Position numbers and translations under genes: made by a program. A stretch of 64,000 nucleotides of DNA from Fusarium oxysporum f. sp. lycopersici 4287 (Eukaryota > Ascomycota > Sordariomycetes > Hypocreales > Nectriaceae): contig NC_030986.1 in assembly GCF_000149955.1 (NCBI RefSeq), positions 2,177,886 to 2,241,885 on the forward strand, given 5' to 3'. Positions 33,658 to 46,683 of the stretch are shown here, piece after piece. How positions within the stretch are numbered: position 1 is the first letter of the stretch; each line of letters opens with the position of its first letter. Under the pieces are notes generated by a model, which was not told the origin of the DNA, made no database searches, and saw nothing but the letters and a program-made list of their open reading frames with translations.

Positions 33658-36600
33658 GTTGACTGAGCTCTTTGCGGTAGAAAAACGTGGACAATGGGTT
33701 CGTTAAGAGACGGTCGGTGAGAGCAGAGCAGAGCCGATAGCGAGCGGATATGTGTGGGGGAGAGTGAGGGAGAGGAAACAGGCGGAAGAGTTTTGAGGAC
33801 GGGGTATCAAGAAGCAATGAGGTGTAGATGAGGGAGGAGAAAGAGGAGAGAAGAGCAGAACAAGAAAGGTGAGGAGGGAGGAGGAGATGGTTGTATATGT
33901 AGTCGTTTGAGCTCCAGCAAGTCAGTCAACTTGCCTTACAACATTGGGTGAAGGCGAAAGGCGGGCAGAGCGGTCTCCGTAGAGGATGGTCCCAGCTTCC
34001 CATGGTGTGGAGTCCCTGGCCCGCACCTCAGTGAGGTGAGCATGGAGGCTAAGCTCCCTAATGCTTAGGTATACTCCTCTATAGTTCTCGCTGAAAAGTG
34101 ACCTGCAACTCAGCAAGGTCTCTCATTCACTTTTGTTCTGCATGCAGGCAGCTTGCTGTCCTGGTGGGCAGAGTGGGGTTGAGGATGACAGTAGCGGGGG
34201 TATTTTCGACAGGGCCCAGACAGGGGTGAGAGATTCCATGTTTTTGGTTTGGTCTGGTCTGTAGGTATTTTTATCTGCTCGCTGGTCTCTTTACGGACAA
34301 TTTACAGATGTTGAGGAACGAACGAACTGGCGGGAAGTGGGCAAGACATGGGAGCGGTAACAGAGGAATATCATGAGAATACCTACATACATATCGATAA
34401 CAACCCTGAACTGTGAGGGGGCGGTTCGCAGTTTGAGATGGTTCAGGGATACCGCACACCATCAGGCGTTTTGAGTTGACTACCTGACCTTGGTCTACAG
34501 TTGATGACCTGCCATCATCATACAGCTGAACCAACAGATGACCAATTGATCCTGTTACACGGCATCTGTTATCGTAAACGTGGCAGTAGCTCGCGGCTGT
34601 TGAGACGTTAGCTGGAACAGAGTGGAAGCCATTGTCAGCCGTGGCTAATGGTTGCATAAGGGTCCAAGACCAAAAACCACACCAAGGCTTCGTCCGCCTC
34701 TGGTTGCTTTCCAATGCCTTACGCTCAGACTCGTAATAATCTGCAACAACTACGTATCGAAGTTCTAAGAATACCGATCGCTGTTTGCCTCGCTGGATCT
34801 AGCCCGCGCTGTAATGATTCCAGGGCCTGGAAGGCGGTGCCTGAACACCCTGGTGCAACTCCAGGTCTGTCACAGTTCAAGTTAGATCGTGAAGCTTAGG
34901 TCCCGTTTACCTCTCTACCTTCGTCATGGCAACGCATCTCGCCGAGCCGCATGTACAGGTGTACCTAAGATATATGGAACTAACAATAATCTCACAATCC
35001 CATTAACTATAGCGACGTCCCAAAGGCAAGTTCCTGATCTACAAAGCTAATCTGCTTATGAACTTTGTCTCTTGTACTTGGTGCGGGAAGTAACTTTTGG
35101 TAAAAGGTAGCATTCTCTCTTTCACCGCACTCTTTTTAAGTCGAACCACGATCTTTTCTGAAGTTACCATTTGTATGCACTGGGTTAGTTGTTTGTCACT
35201 TATCATATCTGCAAACCCACCACAAACATTGTCATCCACCACTCCTCCGCCTCCACCCTCACCTAGACCTACAGCACACCTAAACCAGCCTCACGGGGTT
35301 CCCGACTAGCCCGAGCCTTGTCAACACCAACAGAAGAGCGGAAACTTGCAGCTCGTTCCAACTCGTTCTTCATCCTACCACTTAGAGGCCAGAAAGAGAA
35401 ACGGCAGCGTTATCGTGAAGCGAGAGATCTGCGCCTCCATACGAGAAATGTCTCCCCCACTCGCGCCTTTGTTCGTTCGTATTGACTCCCGGCCTAGCCA
35501 AGGTCTCAGGGACTCTCAGTCACTCACTCAGTGTTAGACTGCGGAAGCTACCAGTCGGCATTGGTAAATCCCCTGCATCTCTTGCTGTGGAGGGGTGCAT
35601 ATGCAGACATGCAATGCGTGCCCCTGAATTCGCCCATCGTTTTTTTAAATCCTGAAGCTTATGCTTCCCACGGTGATGACTCTGAAACATATGGCGTCTA
35701 TGCAATTGAAGATCAACAGATAGATAATATCACTACAACAACAAGTACATAGCTGACACTGACTTTCTCTGGGGGGGGTTCTGTAATCATGGGTACCTGG
35801 GCAGTGATGCATTGATGGTCTTAGCAAAGTTAGCATCAGATGGATCGTCCCTAGGTCGTGGGTCTCTCATCCAATACCTTGTGTTTGTGCCTGTGTCGAT
35901 TTGAAGTTGAATCAGTTCGCTTGGGTTCACTTAAGATTTCACAGCCTCAATCGCCCCAACCAAAAAAATCAATCTCACTAAGAATAGCAACCCGTTCTGA
36001 CTAGCGCCAACTCCGTTCCGCTCGGCGTTGTTTCCCATCTCAAGTGCAAGCGCGCTTCTTGGCTTGTTTTTCCTCTTCTCGATGTATTCTAGCCCATGTT
36101 TTTCTCCGCAGCATTCATTCCTATCAATCTTGTTTTCGGTCTTGTTTCTCTTGGTTCGCCTTCCGCCGTCGGTTGAGTTGCCGATTAACTAGTTCCGGAC
36201 CTGAACCAATATATGCGTTGCTATTGTTAGCATCTCGTTATATACGTCATCTTCCCCCAAAACTGAGACCCCCATGTTAAAGATATCAACTCCATGCCTC
36301 TCTCCATTTTAGCCTTGCCGTTATCCTCAGGCTTGGGTTCTATAGAGATTACGCTCGCTCTTCTTCAAGGGTGAGCTGTAGAAACAGACCATCCAGCTCT
36401 CTGACATCAGCCACGTTGGCCTAACAGCGTCCCCGCTGAGCAGGGCAAGTTCCCACTGTCATCATTAAAGGATGGTGCTTAAGGTGAACCCTGGTCAGTC
36501 CTGTTGCTGTGGCTGTTTGTTTGTGTGAGAAGGAACCCTTTTACACCAAGTATCTATCTGTCCTTTCTTCAGCACTAACAACCAAGAAAAAAGAGTGTTG

Positions 36601-37253
36601 AAAATTAAAAATCTATAGTACGATCTATAGCACATTATCAGAAAAAAGTCGCCTTTTGTAGAACCAAAAACGCCAAGCTGAAAATGCCCCTCAGCCCTAA
36701 ACTTGAAGATGCCATAAGCTCCCTTATCCCGGTGTTCTTGACGCGACCTCACTTCAGCCGTTCATCTTGACTACTTGCTTACTACTACTAGTGGTATAAC
36801 AGACCTCATCTTGCATAATTCCATAATCTTACTCCCTCCTGAGCCTACTTTGGCCAACCGACAGTCTCACTCAGAAGAATCAGCCTTGCCAGTCAAGGTG
36901 GTGGTTTCATGGCATCTTTAGCCTCTCACCAATTGTATCAACACCTTGCGACACAACTCGTGGCAAAGGATCTGGCTGCTTACGTTGCAGGCATTGGCAT
37001 ATGAATCTCACGTTCGTCAAACATGTATTGTGATAGTCGCAAGAAACTTTCCTGCTTTTCCTGGACGCCATGTACATTCCTGCTTCTAGGGCTGAGCTAA
37101 TCTATCGCTGTTTGCCCTGACCCTATTGTACAGTCTTACACGGATTACCTAGCAACGCTGGACCCATCAACTTCCATCGTCCTTGGGTTTCCATGCACCT
37201 TTCCGCTGTTATATCTATCCATCTTGGTCTGGCATGACACACCCTTCCGCCGC
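33658..37253. other. 3.6-kb region between GFA1 start and RPT4 stop
   Basis: Both neighbours read leftward, so this is GFA1 promoter plus RPT4 3' flank. The part next to GFA1 (33660-33900) is purine-rich on the plus strand, so pyrimidine-rich on the transcribed strand, as in its other leaders. Frames of 60-147 codons occur (for example minus 34271-34714, which begins only with TTG), but none has recognisable content. It could hold an unannotated noncoding RNA; nothing in the sequence proves it. Confidence 0.45.
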
Positions 37254-38612
37254 TTACAGCTTCTGGTACTCAAGCTTGCCCTCCAACTTCTTGGATTCTG
37301 CGACCTTGCGAACAGCCTTGTTGAAATCGTCCTGATTGATCGAGTCTCGGTAGTCCTTGATAGCAAATAGACCGCTGTATGCATGTCAGATTCATTAAGC
37401 TCAACTTCTTTTGCTTTACTGTGTGGGGATGAAAACTTACGCTTCAGTAACCACATTTCGCAAATCAGCACCGTTGAGCCCGTCACTCATCTTCACCACA
37501 CTTTCGAAATCAAGGTCTCCATCGACTACCACGCTTTGTGAGTGAATCTTGAGAATCTCGAGACGTCCGACCTCGTTAGGCAGAGGAATCTCAATCTTTC
37601 GGTCCAGTCGACCAGCACGAAGAAGCGCAGGGTCCAATGTGTCAGGTCGGTTGGTTGCCATGATGATCTTGGTTTTGCCCAGATAGTCGAAACCATCCAG
37701 CTGGTTGAGCAACTCCATGAGTGTTCGTTGAATTTCACGATCAGCACTGGTGCCCTCAGAGAAACGACGACCGCCAATGGCATCAATTTCGTCCATGAAA
37801 ATGATGCAAGGCTCATGCTCCTTGGCATAGCCAAACATCTCACGGATCAGTCTTGCAGATTCTCCAATATATTTATCGACAATAGCGGAAGAAACAACTA
37901 GTTTACTGTCAGTGCTACCACTCATGTAATAAGATCAGCGGGTGACCCATACCCTTCAAGAAGTTGGTCTCTAGACTGCTAGCAACTGCTCGTGCCAGTA
38001 GAGTTTTTCCAGTTCCGGGAGGACCATACAACAGGACACCCTTGGGAGGTTTGATGCCTACTCGGAGGAACAGTTCGGGGTTCTTGAGGGGAAGCTCAAT
38101 GACTTCTCTAAGCTCTCGAATCTGATCGTTCAATCCACCGATACCAGCAAAGCTGACTTGTCCTGGGTCCTCCAGGGACATGTTGTACACCAAGGGGTCG
38201 ACTTCGCGGGGAAGCATTCGCATGATGGTGAGTGTCGTCATGTCGAGAGCAACGCGGGTACCTTGCTTGAGCTTGACCTTGTCGACCTTTGATCTGCATC
38301 CGACAACATATCGTGGTCCCGATGAGGCCTTGACGATAACTGCGAGTATAACCGTTAGTATGCGTCCATCTTGTACGAGTCCACATGTTGTTCGCCCTCA
38401 CATCGTTCGTCATCAAGCTGTTTCAGTACCTCGCCGATGATCTGTCCCACACTCTGTAGCGCCTTGATGTTGTCCTCGGTCTTGTCAAACTCTCGCTGCA
38501 TGTCCTTGATTTCTAAACGCAGATTCTTGAGCTTTGCCTCCCATTCTCGCGACTCCATGAGTTTCGTGCGGTAGGAGTTAAGGGCAGCCTGGCGCTCGTC
38601 TTCGGCAGACAT
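37254..38612 (-). CDS. RPT4: 26S proteasome AAA-ATPase subunit Rpt4 (PSMC6)
   Basis: One of the six ATPases in the base of the 19S regulatory particle that unfold substrates and open the 20S gate. Four exons: 38402-38612, 37953-38339, 37441-37897 and 37254-37374, giving 391 aa, the normal size. An N-terminal coiled coil covers about 1-70. The OB region runs from [15 protein letters not shown] (71 on). Walker A GPPGTGKT is at 176-183, Walker B MDEID at about 234-238, and the second region of homology reads [44 protein letters not shown] and the tail [11 protein letters not shown] identify Rpt4 rather than another Rpt. The C-terminus lacks an HbYX motif, as expected for Rpt4. Introns have correct phases throughout. 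Confidence 0.96.
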
Positions 38613-39999
38613 TGTGAATAACTTTATTCCGATCCTATTTTCGTGAGTTGTATATTGTTAATGTTTCTTCTTTCTTGACAATTCGTCGGTCTTGGGCGTC
38701 GTCTGTCGGGTATCGAAAGCTCGGTTTATGTTGACGGAAAGGTGTTTGGATGGTGATGGTGGTTGCTCATGGGAGATAGAGAGCTTACCTCACCAGCTGG
38801 AGCCTTCCACTAGCGGGCTCGAGCTGCACCGGCAGAATCTCGGCATATGCTACGCGCAAAGCTCCCTAGTTACCTGACGTATCTCATCCAGCTTAGGTAG
38901 TTGAAGAAAACAAAGTAAAGCGTGGCTCAATCTCTGAATGTCTACAGTGTGACAATGCACAGAGTGTGATAGATCTCGATTTATTCGGCTATTTTACCTG
39001 CATCTTCTTTTTTCTCAAGTATAATGCATACCTATTAAAATACCATTGAGTCCACTGGTGAGCCTAAACTGTTCACTATTTGTGGCATACCACCCTACCA
39101 ACGTATTTTGATTATTTTGTCAGAGCTTTATTACCTACCCAGTCGATTCTTGGAACAGTGGTACCTGAATAGAGACAACGATGCTGTATTTTTTTTTTAT
39201 AAATATATATTGCATTTGGCTATCGAAGCGAATGCACCTCTCATTGATTCTTTGCATGTAGGACGTGGCTAGGTCATAGTGCATCATGAGCGGCAATACT
39301 TCTCAAAGTTTGATGCAACAAACCATCATGTGGCCATCGTCACTACCCTGCATATGAGCAGCAACCTACACTGTTGCACTAAGGTATACCGGAAAGCAGA
39401 CGTGCTACTGAGATATAGGAAGACACGGTACAGTTAGCACGCATAGGTACAGGTTCCTACATATCAGGTCACTCGCCACCTGCATGGCATTTGTGGATGC
39501 AAATACCTTCAGCATTTCCCCTAGGTAGTGGCCGATTTTCCGACCTCAAAGACGATAGCATATTGAGGAATTTCGTAGCTCTCATTATATATCTAATTTA
39601 CTCAGAAACATGATTTTTGGTACACCCCGACCCAGCCTTAAGCTTTGCGCGCATAGCGCATCGTGCCTATTGCTCGTTCGTCCTAAAGATGGACAAGGTG
39701 TCGGGAAGAGCAGAAGGTGTGCCGATTTCAAAATGAAGGCCAGAATACACCCAAGTGATGGCAAGTACCAAGAAATTGGCTAAATGATCCCTTAAATAGC
39801 TGGAGACGGCTTGCTGATGATGTTGAGTTGGGCATAGGTCACAAAAATATGTATCTTCGTCATCCGACTTGGCATCAAAGGTCATAATGTCCTGGTGAGA
39901 AGTAGTTTACCCAGAAACGCAGCCCTGGATGTACCAGCGGCTGTTCGAAGCACCTTGACTTGCAGTGATAATTTTCGAGTCGAAGTCGCATAAACTGTC
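38613..39999. other. RPT4 promoter and PYM 3' flank
   Basis: About 1.4 kb between two leftward genes. No GGTGGCAAA-type proteasome element was seen by eye. A T run and AT-rich stretch lie at 39187-39215. I see no supported gene. Confidence 0.5.
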
Positions 40000-40578
40000 T
40001 CAGTCCTTCTTTTCACCCTCGTCGTCAGTGGTCGCCTTCTTGGGCTCACCCTCAGCGTCGAAACCGAGTGCATCCAACTCTCTAATGAGTTCGTTGATTT
40101 TGATGACCTTTGCGATTTGCTCGGGGAGTAGAGCCTCACCACCTTCCTTCTTGTTCTTGAGGTCCTTAGCCTGCTTCAACTTCTTCTTAAGATTTCGGGC
40201 CTTTTTCTCGCGCTCAACTTCGGGATCGACTTCCTCGGGCTTGGTCTCTTCCGCAGGGGCTGGAGCATCACCCTCTGCAGCCTTTGCCTTTTTCCGAGCC
40301 TCACGACGCTTGGCGTTCTTGTTGCTTGCAGCCGAGCTTTGTTCGGAGCTCTCTTCCTCCAAGCCCGTGGCACCTGGGATGCCAATCTTCTTACCGCGCT
40401 CGCGAAAGGCCTCGGCAGTGCGGTTCTTGTAGACTTCGACATCCTCGGGAGGGCGGTATCCCGGACGAATTTTGATAGCTTTCCGGGTACTACCATCTGC
40501 GCGGACAGACTGCGGGATCTCTCGGTCACCACTGTTCTCGTCGGTGACAATACCCGCGTTCGAAGGCTGCGAAGGCAT
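40000..40578 (-). CDS. PYM1: PYM, exon-junction-complex disassembly factor (Mago-binding)
   Basis: A single exon giving 192 aa. PYM binds the Mago-Y14 heterodimer and releases exon junction complexes from spliced mRNA at the ribosome. The Mago-binding segment is at the N-terminus: SVRADGSTRKAIKIRPGY and PPEDVEVYKNR (about 20-52), matching the family pattern of R-x-DG-x-x-RK, then GY, P and VY. After it come a basic, Lys/Arg/Ala-rich linker, an acidic Pro/Glu stretch, and a charged helix (EKKARNLKKKLKQAKDLK, about 130-150), also typical of PYM. The ATG at 40578 is preferred; the frame extends 11 codons further to 40611 without sign of conservation. Presence of PYM implies an active exon-junction complex, which fits the intron-rich genes here. 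Confidence 0.85.
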   Translation of the reverse strand: MPSQPSNAGIVTDENSGDREIPQSVRADGSTRKAIKIRPGYRPPEDVEVYKNRTAEAFRERGKKIGIPGATGLEEESSEQSSAASNKNAKRREARKKAKAAEGDAPAPAEETKPEEVDPEVEREKKARNLKKKLKQAKDLKNKKEGGEALLPEQIAKVIKINELIRELDALGFDAEGEPKKATTDDEGEKKD

Positions 40579-42523
40579 TGCGAAAAAGAGATGGAGCGGA
40601 GGGAGAACCAATTCAATTCAAGAGAGCGCCTGAGTCCGACGCTGGACGTTGTCGCAGGCGAACAGGGTTTGAAATCTGCTCGGCAGGTACCGAAGCAGGT
40701 TGAGAGCTGGAACTCGGCTTGGAGGGGTCAAGATAGAGGAGGGGCTGCGAGTGGCTGAAAGCAAACAGCGCCACATGCATGTGGCTACATCTGGGATGAT
40801 ACAGGATTATGCACAGATGCAGCCTTGATTGAGTACCATTGCATGATTTATGCATCGTAATTGTGTTTCATCATGTTGCCTCGATTGTGTGCCAACCCAT
40901 GATCACATTTGCCCAAGCACGCCTGTGTCCTGTTGGGGAAATTTCGGCCAGGGCTGTGGGAGCCAAGCTGTTAAGTAGTACTGGACACAAGCAACAAGGG
41001 AGTATCCCTGCTAACTGAGCTTATTTGAGCTGGGGCCCTCTCATTGGTAGATGTTTCGAGCTTGATGCCCTGCAGGGTGCCTTATTTCAACCTTTCCTCG
41101 TGTAAAACGGTAAAAGGACGTATGCCCACGTTGCAGATGTGCCCTGGTGTAAGCGACATAAATCCTCTGACCTGTCGTATCTGAAGAGTGCCTACGCAGC
41201 CTCACTTCCTAATTTTCTTATTCCTCAGCTTTCTTCTCGAACGTGTCTCGCCACATCATGAAAAGCTTTGCTGGACTCTGAGGGTATGTTGATAGTTCTG
41301 GATGATCTGGCTGGTTATCATGTAAGACCACAAAGAGAATGGAAGGATCTCCACGTCCTACGTAGCCCATACGGAGTGCAAAAAGCCACATGCTGTACAT
41401 GGCTAGACCCCCCTGTGAATGGAAATGGTGTGCTGCCACAGCTTAAGATTAACACACCGTTATTTGATGAGCGTTGACCAAGGCTTCTTGCATAACGAGA
41501 ATGACTTTCACATATTTGGCCCCTGTCAAATCACTGAAATCAGTCACTGGCTGCCTCATGCATAGGTCGTGGCAGGTTGAGAACCTACGGAATTACGCCT
41601 AATGGCAGCCTCTCGCACGACTTTGCTTGTGACAGGACAGATACAGGTCAAGGCTCGCCTCCGCTAGAAGTGTAAGCAGTGCTGTGTTGGTCACATCAAA
41701 AATAAGGTTGTTTGAACCAGATTGTGTGCTTATTAGGCATATTGTTTTGCTAGGTATTTTTTATGCCACTTCGTGTTTGGAGTTTGATATTCGAGACTTT
41801 CTCCCAAGTGTTCCATCTTTGTTTGCGTATCACTACCGAAGACTTGACCTATGATCAACTAGCTTTATCGTCCTTTGAGTGTCATTAATTGGATGTATGT
41901 GATTGTTGTTTACGCGAAGCGGTCTCATTCACATACCACGTGTCTGTGTTTCTGGTTGAAATGGACTCTTGATATTACTTACACATCTGAACATCAAGGA
42001 ACGACCTACTTAAAGCTTAACATCTTGTTCCTAGTAAGGGATATTAGCAGTGCGCCATTGCGTACGGAAGTCCTTTACTCTTGGGCCAGCGCACCAAGAA
42101 TAGGTAAGGTAAGGTAAGGCTAGTAACCAGCATCCAACAGATACCTTGTCACAACAAGGATGAATCGTGGATTATTTTGCTTCAACAAGTACTAATCATG
42201 TATCTAACCGCTGTTGCATACCTTATATGAACTCAACAATGTCCCACCGGTCTCATTACAATCTGCCTTACACAATGTACCAATCACTGGCAAGTGCTTC
42301 CGTCTGTGTCATTGTCTAAGTCGGTAACTTGCTTTTCTTGCCCTTCCCCTCTTCAGAGACTTAAGAACCAAACTTCACTCACAACATAAAAGGAGGCCTC
42401 TTAATCGTGGCATTCTTGTTCTGCTTTTATACTACCCTATTAACTAGCTGCCAAGGCTTTCTCAGGAGTTAGTCGATTATCAATCTCGATCTTGAAGCTC
42501 CAACACTCGCCACCATCGCCAAG
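40579..42523. promoter_or_regulatory. Divergent promoter region of PYM and PMC1
   Basis: 1.94 kb between two starts, no supported gene. Two CAGCCTC heptamers (the complement of GAGGCTG, the core of yeast Crz1/calcineurin elements) occur at 41197-41203 and 41606-41612, upstream of a Ca2+-ATPase. A GGTAAG tetranucleotide-like patch is at 42102-42119. The minus-strand ORF at 41218-41439 is not recognised. Confidence 0.45.
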
Positions 42524-45500
42524 ATGGCAGCTCCTGCTATATCGCAGGAAGCCAAATTCCCTGAAAATGACCATGTTGCCACCAAATCCAGCCTACTAGA
42601 CACTTCAGATGCATTGACTCCAGACCCAGGCAATGAGGACATGTTCAGAACTGAGCAAAGCAAATTTGCTTTCAGTCCAGGCCAGCTTTCTAAGTTGCTC
42701 AATCCCAAGAGCCTCAACGCCTTTTATGCTCTTGGGGGAATTGATGGTATGGAGAAGGGACTGCATACAGATCGCAATGCTGGCCTCAGTACCGACGAGT
42801 CCACAGTGGATGGAGAGGTCGCATTCCACGAAGTTGCGCCAAAAGGAACACCAAAACATGGGACGGCCGGCGATGCAATACCGGAGAGTAATGCTGAAGC
42901 AGCAGTTCATATTCCTCCTCCTGAGGACCCCAACCCTACTGGGATATTCTGTGATCGAAAAAAGATCTTCAGAGACAATCGCCTTCCTGATAAGAAGACA
43001 AAATCCCTCTTGGAGATTGCCTGGACTACCTATAACGACAAAGTTCTCATTCTCTTGACCATTGCGGCGATTATATCACTAGCTCTAGGCCTTTACCAAA
43101 CCTTTGGAGGTGAGCATAAAAAAGGGGAACCCAAAGTTGAATGGGTTGAAGGTGTCGCAATCATCGTTGCTATCGTGTAAGTAAATGCTCCAGACACGCC
43201 AAGACTTGCAACACTAACAGGAGCGGGCAGTATTGTCGTGCTGGTCGGTACAATCAACGATTGGCATATGCAGCGACAGTTCACTCGACTCACCAAGAAA
43301 ACCAATGATCGTATGGTCAATGTTATTCGTTCAGGGAAGTCCCAAGAGATATCCATCAACGACGTAATGGTCGGGGATGTCATGCATCTTGCCACGGGAG
43401 ATATCGTACCAGTAGATGGCATCTTTATTCAAGGCAGCGCCGTCAAGTGTGATGAGTCCTCAGCTACTGGAGAGTCGGATCTGCTCCGAAAGACACCAGC
43501 AGCAGATGTTTTCGATGCAATCCAGAAACTCGACACCAAGGAGGCAGAGAAGCTCGATCCTTTCATCATCTCAGGAAGCAAGGTCAATGAGGGCAATGGA
43601 ACATTTCTTGTGACTGCTGTGGGTGTCAATTCCAGCTATGGCCGAATCTCAATGGCCCTCCGCACCGAACAGGAAGACACACCTCTGCAGAAGAAGCTTA
43701 ACATCTTGGCAGATTGGATCGCCAAAGTAGGTGCTGGCGCCGCGCTATTGTTATTCGTCGTGCTCTTCATCAAGTTCTGTGCTCAGCTTCCAAACAACCG
43801 CGGATCTCCCTCTGAGAAGGGTCAAGAATTCATGAAGATTTTCATCGTATCAGTCACTGTTGTTGTAGTGGCTGTCCCCGAAGGATTACCCTTGGCAGTC
43901 ACACTGGCACTGAGCTTTGCGACTGTCAAGATGCTCCGCGACAACAATCTCGTTCGAATCCTCAAGGCCTGCGAGACGATGGGAAATGCCACGACTGTTT
44001 GCTCTGATAAAACCGGGACACTTACCCAGAATAAAATGACGGTAGTTGCCGCCACACTTGGTAAAACAACCAGTTTCGGCGGTACTGATCCGCCAATGGA
44101 CAAGTCCTTGTTCATCGAACGGAAGGCTTTCACTGTACCCAATGTCCCAGACGCCGACTTCGTGAATGGACTAAGTCAACAAGTCAAGACTCTACTCATC
44201 CAGTCCAATGTGCTCAACTCAACGGCCTTCGAAGGTGACCAGGATGGTCAGAAGACATTCGTCGGTTCTAAGACTGAGGTTGCTTTACTTACCTATTGCC
44301 GAGACCATCTGGGAGCTGGGCCAATCCAAGAGATACGATCGTCTGCCAATATCGTGCAGACAGTGCCTTTTGATAGCAAGAACAAGTACAGTGCTGTAAT
44401 TGTTAAGCTGCCCAGTGGAAAGTATCGCGTATACGCAAAGGGCGCTTCTGAGATAATGCTGGAAAAGTGCACCAAGTGTCTCGAAAATGTGTCGCAGGGG
44501 GAAACGATGTCGGTTCCCCTGAATGAAGCCGATCGAGACATGTTCGGTATGATCATTAGCTCCTATGCAGGACAGACTCTCCGAACCATCGGGTCATCAT
44601 ATCGCGACTTCGAATCTTGGCCACCTGAGGGAGCTGTCTCCCCAGATAACCCGCAATACGCAGACTTCAATGCTGTGCACCAAGATATGACGCTGATTGG
44701 AATCTACGGTATCAAAGATCCGCTGCGACCGACTGTAATCAGTGCTCTTGAGGACTGTCGCCGGGCTGGCGTCTTTGTAAGAATGGTAACCGGTGACAAT
44801 ATCCAAACAGCCTCTGCTATTGCCTCCGAATGTGGTATTTTCCGTCCTGATGAAGGTGGCATCGCGATGGAAGGCCCCGAATTTCGAAGACTTCCACCTG
44901 AAGAGCTCAAACAAAAGGTGAGACATCTTCAGGTTCTGGCCCGCTCAAGCCCCGAGGATAAACGGATCCTGGTCCGTACCCTTAAAGATCTCGGGGAAAC
45001 AGTGGCAGTGACAGGTGATGGAACGAATGACGCGCCAGCTTTGAAGATGGCAGACATTGGATTCTCCATGGGCATTGCTGGAACAGAAGTGGCTAAGGAA
45101 GCATCGTCGATTATCCTTCTTGATGACAAGTAAGTGAGCGGTTCGTATACCACAGCAGGACACTACTGATGACTTGCAGCTTTGCTTCCATTGTCAAGGG
45201 CTTGATGTGGGGTCGTGCCGTTAATGATTCTGTCAAAAAGTTCCTTCAAGTAAGCTTGAATATACGGTAACCATGAAGCTTAGCTGATCAGATGATGGTA
45301 GTTCCAACTGACTGTCAACATTACAGCCGTGGTATTGACATTTGTCTCAGCTGTTGCAAGCAGCAAGCAGGAATCTGTTCTCAACGCTGTTCAACTCCTT
45401 TGGGTCAATTTGATCATGGACACCTTTGCAGCCCTTGCATTGGCCACAGACCCCCCTACGAGGAGTGTCCTTGACCGGAAGCCAGATCGAAAGTCGGCGC

Positions 45501-46232
45501 CGCTCATTACATTGAGAATGGCCAAGATGATCATAGGACAGGCTATTTGTCAACTTGTTATCACATTCGTGTTGAATTTTGGTGGAAAGACCCTTTTAGG
45601 CTGGTACCGAGACTCCGAACATGATACCAAGCAGCTCAAGACACTCGTCTTCAACACATTTGTCTGGTTGCAAATTTTCAACGAAATCAAGTATGTCCCG
45701 AAGCTTTGATAAGTGATGCTTCACTAACCAAGATTTTAGCAACCGTCGGTTGGATAACAAGCTCAACATCTTTGAAGGTCTCCATCGCAATGTTTTCTTC
45801 ATCATTATCAACCTCATCATGATTGGAGGCCAAGTCCTCATCATTTTCGTAGGTAGTGATGCCTTTGAGATTGTTCGCTTGAACGGTAAAGAATGGGGAC
45901 TATCAATCGGCCTAGGTGCCATCTCTGTTCCGTGGGGTGCACTAATCAGACTCTGTCCCGATGAGTGGATTGCTGCGTGTCTCCCAGGCTTCCTCCACAG
46001 AAGATGGATTTCACCTCCCGCTGAAGACTTGATGGTTGACAAGTCGCTGGATTCTGACGATGAATTTGTACGGCCACCACTTCGCGTCATGAGCTCCATC
46101 AGGGGTCCGCGAGTCCAGCAACATATTGGGTTCAGGGAGAGAGTGCGTAGGTACAAAGAGGCGAAGGATAAGGTAAAAGAGGAGGTGCAGGAGAAGCCCG
46201 AAACATCTAGAGCAGGGATGGATCATGTTTAG
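42524..46232 (+). CDS. PMC1: P-type Ca2+-ATPase of the PMC1/NCA (vacuolar, PMCA-like) group
   Basis: It pumps cytosolic Ca2+ outwards, in fungi mostly into the vacuole. Five exons: 42524-43176, 43231-45129, 45180-45249, 45302-45690 and 45740-46232, giving 1,167 aa, close to yeast Pmc1. The N-terminal 150 residues are soluble. Hydrophobic segments start with VLILLTIAAIISLALGL (about 168-185). TGES is in the actuator domain (CDESSATGESD). M4 reads VAVPEGLPLAV. The phosphorylated Asp is D477 in SDKTGTLTQNKM. KGASE marks nucleotide binding, MVTGDN and TGDGTNDAPAL the hinge, and M6 LLWVNLIMDTFAALALATDPPT includes Ca2+-ligand positions. PEGLP with N and D in M6 is the PMCA (type IIB) pattern rather than the SERCA/PMR1 type. 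The tail after M10 is short (about 85 residues). Localisation is inferred from the family. Confidence 0.95.
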
Positions 46233-46683
46233 GAAGAGCGGTGATTTTTGTTGACTGCGTTCCAGTATCTCGGCGACGGTTCCTAGTACATAGTAGTTGA
46301 TATCATAAATCCAACCCCGTTTGAGCATTGGGCCAAGTTGACTGAAGATAGGGCCTGTGCGGCTGTATTTATAGTGTGTTCATGCAAGAAAGCATTAAAT
46401 GTTAGCAGCAAATGATCCTTCTTGACAATTATTCCCATCGATGAAGTGAGAGATGGTTGTTGAAAGTGAGTTCCGTCCCGATTAAACCGGGGCTCGGGAT
46501 ATCAGGTTCAGCCGACCAATCACAGGCGAGGTAAAGCTGTCCCCGGAACTTCGCGAATTTCCTGGCCTGACAATCTCTAGAACCTCTCCATCCTTCAACT
46601 GAAGCCTCACAATCGATCGTCGCAGACGTCCACCACCGACTCTTAGCCGTGTTACAGACGCTCAATTGCGCTCATCTATCAAA
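46233..46683. promoter_or_regulatory. Spacer between PMC1 and QCR9
   Basis: 450 bp holding the PMC1 3' flank and QCR9 promoter. A short minus-strand ORF (46429-46665) has no recognisable content. Confidence 0.5.

Noticed and set aside
34271..34714. 147-codon minus-strand frame upstream of GFA1
   Set aside because: Begins with TTG rather than ATG and shows no recognisable content.
45596..46156. 186-codon minus-strand frame
   Set aside because: Antisense to the last two exons of PMC1.
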